Assembly: GCA_026826555.1 (NCBI GenBank)
Contig: JAKSZT010054334.1
Coordinates: 27,661,048 to 27,725,047 of the forward strand
DNA length: 64,000 bases
Source of the DNA: Tolypeutes matacus
Lineage: Eukaryota; Chordata; Mammalia; Cingulata; Chlamyphoridae
Reading direction: 5' to 3'
Shown piece by piece: positions 11,498-22,964 of this stretch (within the stretch, counting starts at the first letter, position 1; each line of letters starts with the position of its first letter). Position numbers and translations under genes: made by a program. The notes beneath the pieces are model-generated. The model was given only the letters and a program-made list of their open reading frames with translations, ran no database searches and had not been told where the DNA came from.

Positions 11498-12119
11498 CTA
11501 CTATATAAATCTCTTATATATACCTCCTAAGTCTACAACTTTCCACAAATCAAGGTCTCTTGAGCTCTTCCCACTAACTGTCTGAAGATTTGGAGTTGCT
11601 TTGAACAAAGATACACTTTCTGTAGGGAATTAGCATTAATTTAGTCTCGCAATACCAGGGGACTGCCTGGAATATGACTTAGAAAACCTGGCCCAAGCAC
11701 AATGCTAGAAAGTAAGTTACAGTGAACCACAATGTCCCCTAGCTATTTATTCACCATATATTGTTATTCCTTGTCATAGTCCTTTATCTCCTTAGTGAGG
11801 TAAATTTAAAGTGAGCACTGTATCCTAGCTATGACAGAAATCACTATCATCAGCTGCTGCCTTGTCTCATGGGGAGGGTAGTGAGCCCACAGTGGGTCCT
11901 CTTCTCCATTTCCCCCAATGACTTTACTACAGAGCCTCCTTCCTTCCCCCGTGGTGACTGTAAACATTTAGGAAATAAAAAAATAGTAACTTCTTTAAAA
12001 AAGTCGGGAATTCTCTGCTTGGGAATGCATATAAAAATGAAGAATGAGGGATTTTAGAACTGGAAGGTGGCTATTTGTTCTAGCCTCAGTATTTGTACAG
12101 AGGACAAATAATCATGGAT
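11498..12119. other. Unique sequence, nothing recognised
   Basis: No gene or repeat family was recognised. Confidence 0.4.
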
Positions 12120-12345
12120 GGTGTAATTGATAAAAGTCAAACAGACCTGAGTTTCCAGCCCCTTGATTCTGCCACTTACTAGGTGTGCAACTTCAGGCAA
12201 GTTATTTACCACTCTGTGCCCCATGTTCCTCATCTGAAAAATGGCTATAATCATAGGGTTCTTGTGAAGATTAAATGAGATGATCTCTGGGTCAAAGAAA
12301 ACCTCCAATATATGGTAGCACCTACTACTATTATTTTTATTATTA
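12120..12345 (+). mobile_element. MIR SINE, sense, ending in ATT-rich tail
   Basis: 'cagacctgagtttccagccc', 'ttctgccacttactaggtgt', 'tcctcatctgaaaaatggct' and 'agggttcttgtgaagattaa' give almost the full sense MIR. It ends in an ATT-rich low-complexity stretch at about 12325-12352. Confidence 0.9.
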
Positions 12346-12430
12346 TTTATTATTAGTCTCACTAAGATCATCCAGCTAGTTCATAGAACTCCCAGAACTA
12401 GCACTAGAACCAAGATTTCCTTACTCTGAC

Positions 12431-14019
12431 CAATTTTCTCTCCTCTCTATTTTCCCCCAAAACAGAGCATCCTATCTCCACTTTTATATCAACATTGATA
12501 TAGACTTTTAATATCAACCTATAAAAAGTTTATGGCTGACCAGGAAAAACAGGCTCAAATCATTATATTACTAATTTTGGCTCTATTAAATAACTCTAGT
12601 TGTTGTGTTACGATAGGCTGTGATTTGCCAGTTTACTATTGATTGCATGCTTTAGCTTCACACCAGCATTCAATCAACTCTAACAATTGCTACATATATT
12701 TCCATTAAACAAACAAACAAAGAGGATCAGTATCTTTCCTTCTCTTCTCCATTTTCATGCAACATGTCAGCTTGATCCACTATGTAATTCTTTGAGTTCT
12801 CCCCTCCCTAAAGTGGTATTTTTCCCTTTGAGAACAAGAGCAAGTCAGATAATGACCTGTTCTGATGAAAGCAACTGGAGCATATGAGTACTGATGTTGT
12901 AATTTGCAGTAAGAAAGCCTTGCTGATATTTATAAAATAAATATTAACTTTACAAATAATTTATCCCTGAATATTCTTTACATTTTTGAGATATCAGCCT
13001 TAACCCTAAAATTAATTCCAAGAAGATTGTAGTTTTAATGAGAGTAATTTTTTCTCCATGACATTTATTGATGAATAAAATAAGATCGTGAACAAAGAAT
13101 CACTATTTTTCCCCATAAAATATAATGGTAACATACGTCTTTTGTGTCTTCAAAAAACCTTTCAGAGTAATGAATTCTAAAGCAAAAATGCCTCTTTTGT
13201 AAAGAAACAGGAATCAGAATAAAATTTTAAGGTTAACTGTGTTTATATGCATGAGTGATTATTGTGTAAGGATATTAATAATAAATTACAGAGATTTATA
13301 AATAAGTTATCTATGGTAAACTAAACCAGGACTTCTAATTTCCTCTTTTACTTTGCATACATTGGGCTATTATTTAACTATAAGCAATTTAGCAATTAAC
13401 TACAGATGTTTCTTCAATTTTATGGATCTCCTCTGGAGATAAGCAAAACTAGATACCTTTTGGAGAAGATATTAACTCTATAGGCTTTATTTTATAGTAA
13501 ACAGTTCTTTAGGGATTGCTTAGTTGTTTGTTAAAAATTACCTTAGAAATACCTGTTTATGACCAGGAAATGTATCATAATTACATTCAAATACTTGAAT
13601 CAAGTAGTGTGAAAGTTCTTATTTTTAAAAATCAAGGTTAGCTGCATGTAAACCATACCCGACCTTCAAAGAGTTTTCAAAAATCACCAGACCTGAAAAA
13701 GATCATTTACTCCACATAATTGATACTGAACTGCCCCTGTTAACCTGAGCCTCTTTTTCTCACTTTGTTCTGAAAAAGAGAATGCAAATGCCCACCTCTA
13801 GCATATCCTGTTAAATCGGGGTGTTATGAAAATGTCTTTAGAAAGGAATGGAAAATATAAAATGCTGTAATTATTTAAGTTCACTGATCTCATCCTTATT
13901 AGGTCTATTCTGACTTATTGTGCATAATAGGGACCAAAATTTCTTGTTACCCTTGGGTTCCTTTATGAGAGTGAAGGTTGCCAATTTTGTAGTAAATGGA
14001 ATGTGTCAAAGACTTGGAC
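12431..14019. other. AT-rich unique sequence, nothing recognised
   Basis: No gene or known repeat was recognised in about 1.6 kb. Confidence 0.4.
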
Positions 14020-14900
14020 AGGGGCCAGCATCAAAACGGGAACAGAAAATATGTTCTTACTGCAGGTGAGATGAGACTAGACAAACTTGCATTGTTTCTG
14101 TCAGCTCTATGATAATTAATTTCAACAATATTTTCAGAATTAAAGGTGACAATTGTTTATTTCCTGAACTGATTTCCTGGAACTTTTCCATTTTTTCCAC
14201 CCCATTTTGGAATGAGCTCAGCAAAAATATGAACAAATGGTTAAGAATTCATGCCTATATAATACATATATCTGTGTAAAAGATGACAACTTTAAGCCAT
14301 GATTTTTAAACAACATTAGTAGAAAAGGTAATGTCTATGAGAATGGACAATAACTCTCCCTGGCACAGCTGGAGTGCCGTATGATGAAAAGTAAAAAGAG
14401 AGAACCATTAGCAGGTCTTTTGGGCCCGTGTTATGGATCTCTATTCTGCACAGGAACCCTCGTTGGCTCGTTTGCTGATAGCTGTGATTGACTGTTGGGT
14501 GGTATTATCTCCTGCTGTCACCCCTCCCTCACTTCTGGGGATATCAACAGCAGGAATTGTCAGTCAGGGCTCGATTGATTATCCTCAAAATTTGCTCCTG
14601 CTATTGACCATAATGGAAAAAAAATCATGCCTCTGAATTATTCAGAATGAAAATATACACAGAAGAAATCGATATGGCACATCTGATATTAAAGACAAAT
14701 TAAAACAGGCAGGAGAAGGGAGCTTGAGGCAGCCACTACATACAAAGAAGAAAGCATTTTGGAGATAAAGGAAGAATGTTTTTTGCTTTCTTAAAAAAAA
14801 AAAGATGTTACAGCTGTCAAAGCGTTTCAAAATTAATAGCTTTATTAATGGAGGCATCAGGGCTTCCTTGCCAGCTAGTTCCTCATAACTGCTGGAATTG
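14020..14900. other. Non-repeat block, candidate conserved noncoding element
   Basis: The block is repeat-free and compositionally balanced. It holds clustered homeodomain/PBX-like motifs, for example 'gtgattgac' near 14484, 'tcgattgattatcc' near 14570 and 'ccataatgg' near 14610. This resembles mammalian developmental enhancers but cannot be proved without alignment. Open frames here are short and featureless. Confidence 0.3.
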
Positions 14901-16179
14901 TACTTGAGATTCTAGCTCTATAATTTCTTCCTTATATTCCCACAGTGGTTTTAATATAACTAAAGCATGCCAGGCTGGAGGGATAAAATTATGGGAAAAT
15001 GCTCAGGTCAAAATCAGAACATTAACAAATATCCAAATATCTAGAAGCAGGCACTAAGCCCTGATAGAATTTGAAAGGAATTGGAAATTTAAAAAGTGAG
15101 AAAAAAATTATCTTCCTTCTCACTATCACAGCTATGAGACAATCACCTAGTTTTCATTGTAGACAGGAAAAAAAAAACAACAACAAAAAAACCCAAAAAA
15201 CTAGGCTCCTGGAGCTCTTATGTGCAGCTGTTCTATACAAGTGGGAGTGGGGAATACGCAGGGGATCCCAACTTCACCGATTTTATCTGGATTCCCGAGG
15301 AAAGAGGAATCTATTGGGTTACTTCAGGTAGTTTGGTTATTGAGCTAGACAACTTGCAATATTCCTGGAATCTGATTCCCTTACCCAGCCCCAAAGAACT
15401 TAAAACGCTCTTTTTCCTTCATTAACAGGTGTGTTTAGTCCGAGTTATCAAAATAATTGCTTAGCCTCTCCGTCTCATCTTGCCCATGAGGATTTATTCT
15501 TGGTTATTCATCTGTTCTCTGCAGGAGACAAATTTAGGCACTAGCCCAGAGAAACACTCTCCCTCTGTAAGGGTCAGGAACCAGCTTGAAGAACAAGGGG
15601 CTTTATTAGATAGGCAAGCAACAATCTCCCCTGACTCTTGGTTGAAATGTCACTCAATTAGGAGTCTTCCCCTGGACTGCTGAGTGGAGAGAGAATTCTC
15701 CTGGGAGACCTCTCTTTCAAACCCTACTTTTGAGGTGAGGCATTAGCCTGGTGTTTGGGGAAGCATGTCCTCTGAAGTTAGCAGGGACACTGAATATCAG
15801 AGGGAAGCACTTGGCCTGCTGAAGATATATAACTTTTTCAGTTTCTTTTTGGGCTTTCATCTTGGATTTCCCGTTCACGGATAAAGTCACTGCTTTAAAA
15901 AAAAAAATGTATGTTTTTGAAGTATACAATTAAATGCATATGCCTGTAAAATGTAACATGGTCATGGTAATTTGATCTGCGATCTGCTTCATAGTAGTTG
16001 AAATAGATCTAAAGGAGAGTCGCTTGACATTAGGTGCATGAGGATTTTTGTAGCCTTCTCTGGCAGGACTAAGGCTATAGAGGTGGGCTGTGCCATTGCC
16101 TCAGGAGCTTTCCTTGGTATGGTCTCTCTCTCCATTCAAAATACTACTATTGATAATGACCAAAAGTGAAAAGAATAGA
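14901..16179. other. Unique sequence, nothing recognised
   Basis: Apart from an A-rich patch at about 15168-15200, no repeat or gene was recognised. The part at 15200-15480 has balanced composition and might belong to the neighbouring candidate element. Confidence 0.35.
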
Positions 16180-16755
16180 ACATCAACCAGCTCACCTCTG
16201 CGCTCCAAGGTCCAAGGTTATCCTCCTTTTCTAGCATCTCAAATGCTGTTACCTATTCACTCTCTCTCTCACTAGGTGATGATTATTCCACTCCTTTTCT
16301 TCTCTCCTCAAAAACTCCCAACACTCCTACATGCCATCCTCACTCTTATCTGTGGGCTTGCTGCCCACTAGGTGGGAAATACCAAGCAACCAGAAAGGAT
16401 TTGTAGAAGCTTCATCAGTATATCTCCTTGCATACAGCATCTGCACTCTTATACCTACCCTTTTGGTTACAGCCAGTGCGCCCCAAAGGGCATGAGATTG
16501 CACCTCCTCTTTCCTCTTCAAGGACACTGCTTCAGCGATACTCTTCTCTTTCCTGCATCATCTATTTTCATCCTTATTGGCATACAAACGTAGTGCTATT
16601 TCTCTTATCTCAAAAAACAAAACAAATAAAATAAAAACCTTTCTTGACCCCACTTCCTTCTGGAGCTACCTTCCACTTTTATCTTACTTTTTCAGCAAAA
16701 CTCCATGAAAGAGTTGTCTCTACCACAGTCTTTAGTTAAACTCTTCTCATGTACT
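16180..16755 (+). mobile_element. L2 LINE, sense, internal (upstream reverse transcriptase region)
   Basis: 'cttattggcatacaaacgta' and 'cctttcttgaccccacttcc', followed by 'agcaaaactccatgaaagag' and 'ttgtctctacc', match the L2 region just upstream of the reverse transcriptase 'FDTVDH' motif. The next collinear L2 piece is at 19962-20220, beyond the HAL1 insertion. Confidence 0.75.
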
Positions 16756-17059
16756 TTTTTTCCAATGTTTTATTCTGAAATAATTTCATATTTATAGGAA
16801 AGTTGCAATGATAGTACAGAGAATTCCCGTCTGCTTTTCACTTAGCTTTCCCTAATGCTAAATCTTACATAACCATAGTACAGTTATCAAAACCAGGAAT
16901 TCCCATTTACTATTTTGTAACTTTGTATTTTGAAATACTTTCAAACTTTCAGGACAGTTACAAAAGTAATATAAACCCCATACAGAGAACTCCAACGTAC
17001 CCTCACTCGGATACTCAGATCCACCAATTTTAATATTTTTGTTACATTTGCCATATCAT

Positions 17060-17060
<1 letters not shown>

Positions 17061-17106
<46 letters not shown>

Positions 17107-17116
17107 NNNNNNNNNN

Positions 17117-17170
<54 letters not shown>

Positions 17171-17210
17171 ATCTACCTACCTACCTACCTACCTACCTAC
17201 CTATCTATCC
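17061..17210. repeat. (TATC)n then (CTAC)n microsatellite
   Basis: TATC units run from 17061 to the gap, resume at 17117 and change to CTAC units at about 17172-17202. True length is unknown because the gap lies inside. Confidence 0.95.
17107..17116. other. Assembly gap (10 N)
   Basis: Ten N bases lie inside the TATC microsatellite. The fixed small size is probably a placeholder rather than a measured length. Confidence 0.99.
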
Positions 17211-17484
17211 ATTTTCTGAACACTTGAACACTTGAGTATTTCTTGAACACTTAATATTGCCATGCACATTTCCTAATAACAAGAATATTCACTTATATAA
17301 CCATCTTAAGTGTAATTATCAAGTTCAAAGAAATTTAACATGGACGTAATTTTATAGTCTGCATTCCTTTTTTTTCCATACATACCAATAATGTCCTTTT
17401 GAGACTTTTCTCCTCCCTTGCATGATCCCATCCTGGAATATGTATTGCATTTAATTGTCATCTCTTTAGTTGTTCTTTCTCTCC

Positions 17485-19838
17485 CTTTTTTTTAAATTGT
17501 GGAAACATGGATAAACATAAACTTCCCCATATCAACCACTCCAAAACATACCGTTCTGTGGGATTAATCATATTCACAGTATTGTGGGACCCTCTTCACC
17601 TTTCATTATTAAAATCCTGACAACTTGTACTCTAATTTTTGTCTTTTTGAACTTGCATATTCTCTATTTTCTTTGTATTTACCATAGAACTTAAATTTAA
17701 CGTTCTAAATCTATAACAATCTTGTTTGCTTTGATACCACTTTAACTTCAGTAGTATACACAAACTATGTTCCTATACCCCCCGTCGCTCGACATTTATG
17801 TAATTCCTGTCACAAATGACATATTTATACATTATGAGTCTAAAACCTCTAATTTATCATTACATTTTATGCATTTTCCTTTTAGATCTTGTACGTAGTA
17901 AAAAAGTGGAGTCACAAACCAAAAATACAATGGTACTGGTATTTGTATTTATCCATGTCATTACGCTCACCAGAGATATTTATTCCTTCATGTGGCTTCG
18001 ATCTATTGTCTATTGCCCCTTCCTTTCAATCTGCAGAACTCTCTTTAGCATTTCTTGCAGGGTCAGTCTAGAGGTGATGAACTGCCTCAGCTTTTGTTTA
18101 TCTGGGAATGTCTTACTCTCTCCCTCATTTTTGAAAGACATTTTGCTGGATACAGAATTCTTAGTTGGCAATTTTTTTTTGTTTTGTTTTCAGCACTTTA
18201 AATATGTCATCTCACCATCTTCTTTCTTCCAAGGCTTCTGATGAGAAATCAACACATACTCTTATTGAGGCTCTTTTGTATGTGACACATTGCTTCTCTC
18301 TTGTGGCTTTCAGAATTCTCTCTTCATCTTAGGCATTCAATTGTTTAGATTGAAACAATGCATGGTGTAAGTCTCTTTGGGTTTATCATGTTTGGAGTTT
18401 GTTGAGCATCTTGGATGTACATATTCATGTCTTTTGTTAAATTTGGGAAGTTTTCAGCAATTATTTCTTTAAATCTTCTCTGTCTTTTCTCTCTTTGTTC
18501 TCCTTCTGGGATTTTCACCATGCATATATTAGTATACTTGATGATGTCTCACAGGTTCCTCAGGTTCTATTCACTTTCTTATTTTTTCTTCTTTATCCTC
18601 CTCAGACTGGATGACTTCAATTGTCTTATATTTATGTTCACTGATTTTTTTCTTCTGACTGCTCCAATCTACTGTTGAACCCCTCTAGGGAATTTTTAAT
18701 TTCTGTTACTGTGGTTTTCAGCTCTGCTTTTTTTCCTTTTCATAATCTCCATGCCTCTATTGATTTTCTCTTTGTGTTTATCTTTTGTTTTCCTGATTGC
18801 CTTAGCTCTTTGTCCATGTTTTCCTTTAGCTCTTTGAGCATATTTAGGACCATTTAAAAAAAGTATTTTCCTAAAATGTCCCAGGTCTGGTCCTCCTCAT
18901 TGATGGCTTCTAATGCTTTTATCTTTTCCTTTGTTTGGGCCATTGTTCCTGTTTGTTTGTATGTTTTATAACCTTTTGTTGAAACCTGAACATTTAGACA
19001 TTTTAATGTGTTATTGCTGGAATTTAGATTCTGAGGTGTCTGTTCTTTAAGCTTATATCCAGCTAGTGTTACGATAGAGATTTCCTTGAGTGCCAGGGAA
19101 CTATAACAAAATAAAAAATAAAAAGAAGAATAAGGAAAAAAGAAAACACCTTTCCCAGTCTTTGCATATTGATCTGTGCAAGTACTCTCCTTCAGGTCTT
19201 GTCTATGCAATGAGTTTAGAGAAGAGCTCCAGGATAAAAGATAGGGGTCTCTGTGGTCCTTTCTGCATATGCATCTTGTCTTGGGCATGTATACATCACA
19301 CTAGGAACTCCCCTATTTATGTGGCTACAAATATCCCCAGTTGCCCAGGAAAAAAGTTTACCCATGGTTCCAGACACTGTACTCTGTGTCCAGTGAGCAA
19401 TCACTTGTCACAGGCAGTACGACTTCATTGTTCTCCCACAGCATTCTGTAAGAGAGTTTTGTGAGCTGCCTTCTATATGCAAGGCAAGTTCTAGGATAGA
19501 GAGTCCTTCAGGCCACCACCAGACAGATTGGGCCATACAAACATGCTCCCAGTAGGGCTACTCTGTTCCCTCCAGAACTAGGATTAAGTATCTGTACTGG
19601 AAGCATAGGCCGGCTCCATGCTAAGTTTGTAAGGGGTGGGGGAGAGCCCAACTGGTGTGCCAGGAGATCCCACTGCTTTAAAGTGGCAATTTTCTTGTAA
19701 TTTTCCTGTTCCTTCAGTCCTTTGTTTTCTGGAGCTTTGAGAAAGACGCTTTTGCCAGTCCTTTCTGGTTGTTCAAAGCTTTTGTGGGTACAAAGACCCG
19801 AAGCATCTCACTCTACACTCTTGAATGGGTCAAGGCAT
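17485..19838 (-). mobile_element. HAL1 (half-L1) retrotransposon, nearly full length, antisense
   Basis: Read on the minus strand this holds a 5' UTR (about 18944-19838), an ORF1-like frame (18010-18943) and then 3' UTR with no ORF2. An L1-like ORF1 without ORF2 is the defining structure of HAL1. Its 3' UTR probably continues into 16756-17480. It is inserted into the L2 whose pieces flank it. The 5' UTR is repeated at 20229-20697 and 44755-45173. Confidence 0.75.
18010..18943 (-). pseudogene. Degraded L1-type ORF1 (RNA-binding coiled-coil protein) of HAL1
   Basis: The minus strand starts at a Met codon at 18941-18943 (MAQTKEKIKALEAINEEDQT) and reaches a stop at 18010-18012, about 311 codons, close to the usual L1 ORF1p length of about 300-340. 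The C-terminal domain is recognisable near 18015-18170: 'RILYPAKMSFKNEGE' and 'FPDKQKLRQFITSR' match the conserved ORF1p C-terminus. Frameshifts and stops interrupt it, so no product is expected. In live L1s this protein trimerises and coats the element's RNA. Confidence 0.75.
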
Positions 19839-19851
19839 CCCATTTACTTTT

Positions 19852-19948
19852 TTTTTTTTTTTTTATTTTACTGGGAGGTCCTGGGGATCAAACACAGGTC
19901 CCTCCATATGGGAGACGGACTCCCAACCAGTTGAGCCACATCCGCCCC
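19852..19948 (-). mobile_element. DAS-type SINE, short form, antisense
   Basis: Starting from its T-rich (antisense tail) end it reads 'ggggatcaaacacaggtccc' (antisense B box) and 'tgagccacatccgcccc' (antisense head). Perfect 13-bp target duplications (cccatttactttt) at 19839-19851 and 19949-19961. It sits at the 5' edge of the HAL1. Confidence 0.95.
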
Positions 19949-19961
19949 CCCATTTACTTTT

Positions 19962-20220
19962 GTACCCAGTGCAATTATACTCTCTTTCTTGCCTACAAAC
20001 GAGGTCAAAATGACCTCCACATCACTAAATCCAAAGGTCAATTCTCAGACCTTATCTTACTTGACCTATCAACAGTATTTGGTATGGGTATTAATTCCTC
20101 CCCTCTTAATATATTTACTTCACTTGGACTCCAAGCCACCATACTTTTCCTCTTTTGCTTCATCCTCAATCCTTACTTCTCAATGTCTGTTGCAGTTTCC
20201 TCTTTATCTTTTTTTTTTCT
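19962..20220 (+). mobile_element. L2 LINE, sense, reverse transcriptase region
   Basis: 'cttatcttacttgacctatc' and 'aacagtatttggtatgggta' correspond to the L2 sequence for the reverse transcriptase motif normally read as LSAAFDTVDH. The following 'ttcacttggactccaagcc' is the downstream L2 segment. It continues the L2 piece that stops at 16755 when the HAL1 is removed. Confidence 0.75.
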
Positions 20221-20697
20221 TTCTTTTTAACACTCTGTGAACTGTCTTCTACATGCAGGGCAAGTTCCTCAGGCCACCACCAGACAGACTGGGTCAGACT
20301 TACAAGCTCCCAATATATGCATGAGGGTTACTTTTATCTCTCCAGAATAGGACCTTATCTCTACACTGGGAGCATGGACCAGCTCCATGCTGAGCCAATG
20401 AGTGGTGGGAGAAGGGCCATCTAAGGTACCACAACATCCTACCACTTTTTTTTTTTTTTAAGGATGTATCAGGGATTGAACCCAGGACCTCATACATGGG
20501 AAGCAGGTGCTCAGCCATTGAGCTACATCCTCTCCCTACCACTTTTATATAGACTTTTTCTTGATTTGAAACTCATCCTATTACTGCAGTCCTTTAACTG
20601 TTTTTTTTTTGAAAGATATTTCTGCCGGTTCTTTCTGGTTGTTTTTTGGGGGGCAGGGCCCTAAAGCATCTCATTCCACCATCTTCATCAGGATAGA
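20221..20697 (-). mobile_element. HAL1 5'-end fragment, antisense, second local copy
   Basis: 'gcaagttcctcaggccacca', 'ccagctccatgctgagccaa' and 'aagcatctcattccaccatc' match in order the 5' UTR of the HAL1 at 19470-19838 and of the copy at 44795-45173. A T run (about 20208-20228) precedes it, as an antisense poly-A tail would. A SINE interrupts it at 20450-20535. Confidence 0.75.
20450..20535 (-). mobile_element. DAS-type SINE, short form, antisense
   Basis: T run, antisense B box 'gggattgaacccaggacc' and antisense head 'tgagctacatcctctcc'. Perfect 11-bp duplications (ctaccactttt) lie at 20439-20449 and 20536-20546. Confidence 0.95.
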
Positions 20698-21230
20698 GCC
20701 ACATAGCTACAATTTGATGGTTGTTGTAGGTGGTAAATGGATACATGGGGTTCATTATACAGTTTTCTCTTTTTTATTTTAAAGATATATACTTAATTAA
20801 TTTATTTATTTCCTCCCCTCCCCCACCTTGCTGTCTGTGTCCATTCGCTGGGTGACCTTCTGTGTCTGTTTCTTGTCTTCTTTTCTCATTTTTCTCCTCT
20901 ACGCTTCACCGGGATTCAATCCTAGGGACCTCCAATGTGGAAGAGGGGGACCCTGTCACTTGCGCCACCTCAGTTCCTGGTTTTCTGGTGTGTCTCACCT
21001 TGACTCTCCCCTCCTTTTCTCTTTTGTTGTGTCATCATCTTGCTGCATGGTTCACTGCATGGGCCTGGCTCACCTGCTTGCATTTTTACCAGGAGGTCGT
21101 GGAGATCGAACCCGGGTCCTCCCATATAGTAGACAGATGCCCAATCACTTGAGCCACATCTGCTTCCCATATTTTCTCTATTTTTATAAAGGTTTGAAAG
21201 TTTCTATAATAGTAAGTGAAAAAAAATTTA
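20698..21230 (+). mobile_element. L1-like 3' end, sense, split by a SINE
   Basis: 'aatggatacatggggttcat' plus 'tatacagttttctc' (about 20738-20770) and, after the SINE, 'tttataaaggtttgaaagtt' (about 21184-21205) form the common L1 3' end ('...gttcattatactattctct...tttgaaatttt'). The two parts join when the SINE is removed. Confidence 0.5.
20769..21168 (-). mobile_element. DAS-type SINE, long dimeric form, antisense
   Basis: From its tail: AT-rich stretch, pyrimidine-rich body, an internal tRNA-like unit (antisense B box 'gggattcaatcctaggga' at about 20910), a spacer, then the main head (antisense B box 'gagatcgaacccgggtcc' at about 21102 and 'tgagccacatctgcttcc'). Direct repeats of about 8 bp (ttttctct) occur at both ends. 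Confidence 0.9.
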
Positions 21231-21609
21231 AGTTCTTATAGAAAAATATGCAGCAAAGAGGCTCATACCATTATGATTTTACAATGGTTCATAAATTTTA
21301 CAAGTAGTTCATGTTACCTTATATTATTGTAATGAATTAAAGAGAAAATACAAATAGGTGAATTCTAAAAATTTACACACATCCACTGGTAGGTTCACCT
21401 TTTAAAATTCAATACATCATTCCCAAGATAGGTTAAAAGGCAAACATTTTAAACTCATTAGAAATATACATACATTACACTAGGGATCACCTGTAAGTAT
21501 AAGAATTAAATGAAAGTAAAACTATTCTTTTATAGTGAGTTTTCTGCTTTCTCAGACTCATAATTCTTTGGATCAACACCTTTCCCAGATACCTTTCTGT
21601 GAGGTCATT

Positions 21610-21740
21610 ATTCACATATATATATATATTTTCAACAATTTTGAGTACCTAATTAAGTGCTAGGCCCTGTGAATATAATGATAAAAAAGACACAAACCTT
21701 GCCCTCAGGAAGCTTATACTTGTAAACAGGCCATTACAAC
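21610..21740 (-). mobile_element. L2-like 3' end, antisense, with short (TA)n
   Basis: 'aagtgctaggccctgtgaat', 'cttgccctcaggaagcttat' and 'acttgtaaacagg' follow the antisense L2 3' end. A short TA repeat lies at about 21617-21629. Confidence 0.6.
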
Positions 21741-22964
21741 AAAATGTCCCAAGATTCTCTCTAAGTGTATGTGTAAAACCTTTTATTTTAAAGAAAATAT
21801 TAAGAGTCAGAGGTCATCATGAGACAGCAGATTACATTTGATTTGAAGAAATGTCTTATGTGCTCTCTTTCTCAGTTCTGAATGCCTGAATTGTTATATC
21901 TCAAAGAATCTGGTTCAAATGTTAAAGTTCACGCTAAGAGGATAAAGAAATGCTGGAATTAGTATGAGATGTTAGGGCTACATTTCAAAGCTTTTCTAAG
22001 AAATGTAAACTTGAGAGCTTCCTCCCATCCCAACCTAAAGGCACTTGTTTTACTATTAATAAACCACTTCTGAAAAAGCCGTGAAGCTCATTACCCTGCA
22101 TGGTGGAAAACATCCTGTGGACAGTATCTTCATGCTCCTAGATGATTACTTAAGTCTGGCCACTCCACAATGTATTTCTATGGGTTGGCTTCCTAAAGAC
22201 CTTCCCACCATCTACAATACCTTCAGCACAGTCCACAACTTCAGCATAGGTTCATTCTATATTCAAAATGTTCAATCATAGTACTCATGCTGTCATTTTT
22301 GTGAGGATACTAATAACAGGTATGAATGGTTCTCTTTCTGTAGTCTAAAACAAACCAAGTAAAGGAGAAAGTAGGCACAGATATACCAAAATATTTCTTG
22401 CTTAAAGGCAAATGTATTCAGTTCCTTTCCATGCAACCTATAACAAGGTATCTATATGCTTGTTATTTCTTTTTCCAAATCAACAGTTTGGAACAAACTT
22501 TGAGGATTCATTCATCCTCGGTGGTGAGCCATCTTGTGATGTGTTCTGATAAGTATCATATATAGGAAGGAAAGAAGCATTCTTGCTGACCTACCGATTA
22601 GCCAAGTAGAGAGTGTATGGTAATGTCTATTGTCTTTTCCAACACCACTAAGCTCAAATTAGGGCCACAACAGTTAACCTGTACCAAAAATGCCTACAGA
22701 AAACCATTCAGATCTGCCACTTCAAGGAGGAAGGTATGAGAGAAGAGGAGGAGGAGAGACTCAGTGTCCTATGATGGAGTGTAGAGGCTGCTGGCTGGAA
22801 AAACACAACTGATACTTGCTGATGAATGAGAAAAACAGACAGGAACAATGCAAATGATGTCATCCCCCTTAGGATGCCATGCCAAGCAGAAAGCCTGCAA
22901 AAAACTCTCCAGTCATTAGAACCTTCTTCTTCACAACTGGTACCACCTCCTCAGCTTTGCTTTT
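21741..22964. other. Unique sequence, nothing recognised
   Basis: About 1.2 kb with no recognised gene or repeat. A short GA-rich stretch lies at about 22738-22762. Confidence 0.4.

Larger units (their letters stand above)
16756..17480 (-). mobile_element. L1/HAL1 3' UTR sequence, antisense
   Basis: Two successive versions of the same L1-type 3' UTR motif are visible: 'ctgaaataatttcatattta' near 16775 and 'tttgaaatactttcaaactt' near 16928, each followed by 'tacagagaa' and nearby 'tccc'. The second version is the same as that at 43340-43500, which abuts another HAL1. The stretch at 17211-17480 keeps L1 3' UTR blocks such as 'atttcctaataacaagaata'. A TATC microsatellite and assembly gap interrupt it. 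Confidence 0.7.

Noticed and set aside
17816..18241. 141-codon frame on the plus strand
   Set aside because: It lies antisense to the HAL1 ORF1 C-terminus and 3' UTR and has no family of its own.
19769..20230. 153-codon frame on the plus strand
   Set aside because: It runs through HAL1, a SINE and L2. Its last part is the degraded L2 reverse transcriptase frame, so it is not a gene.
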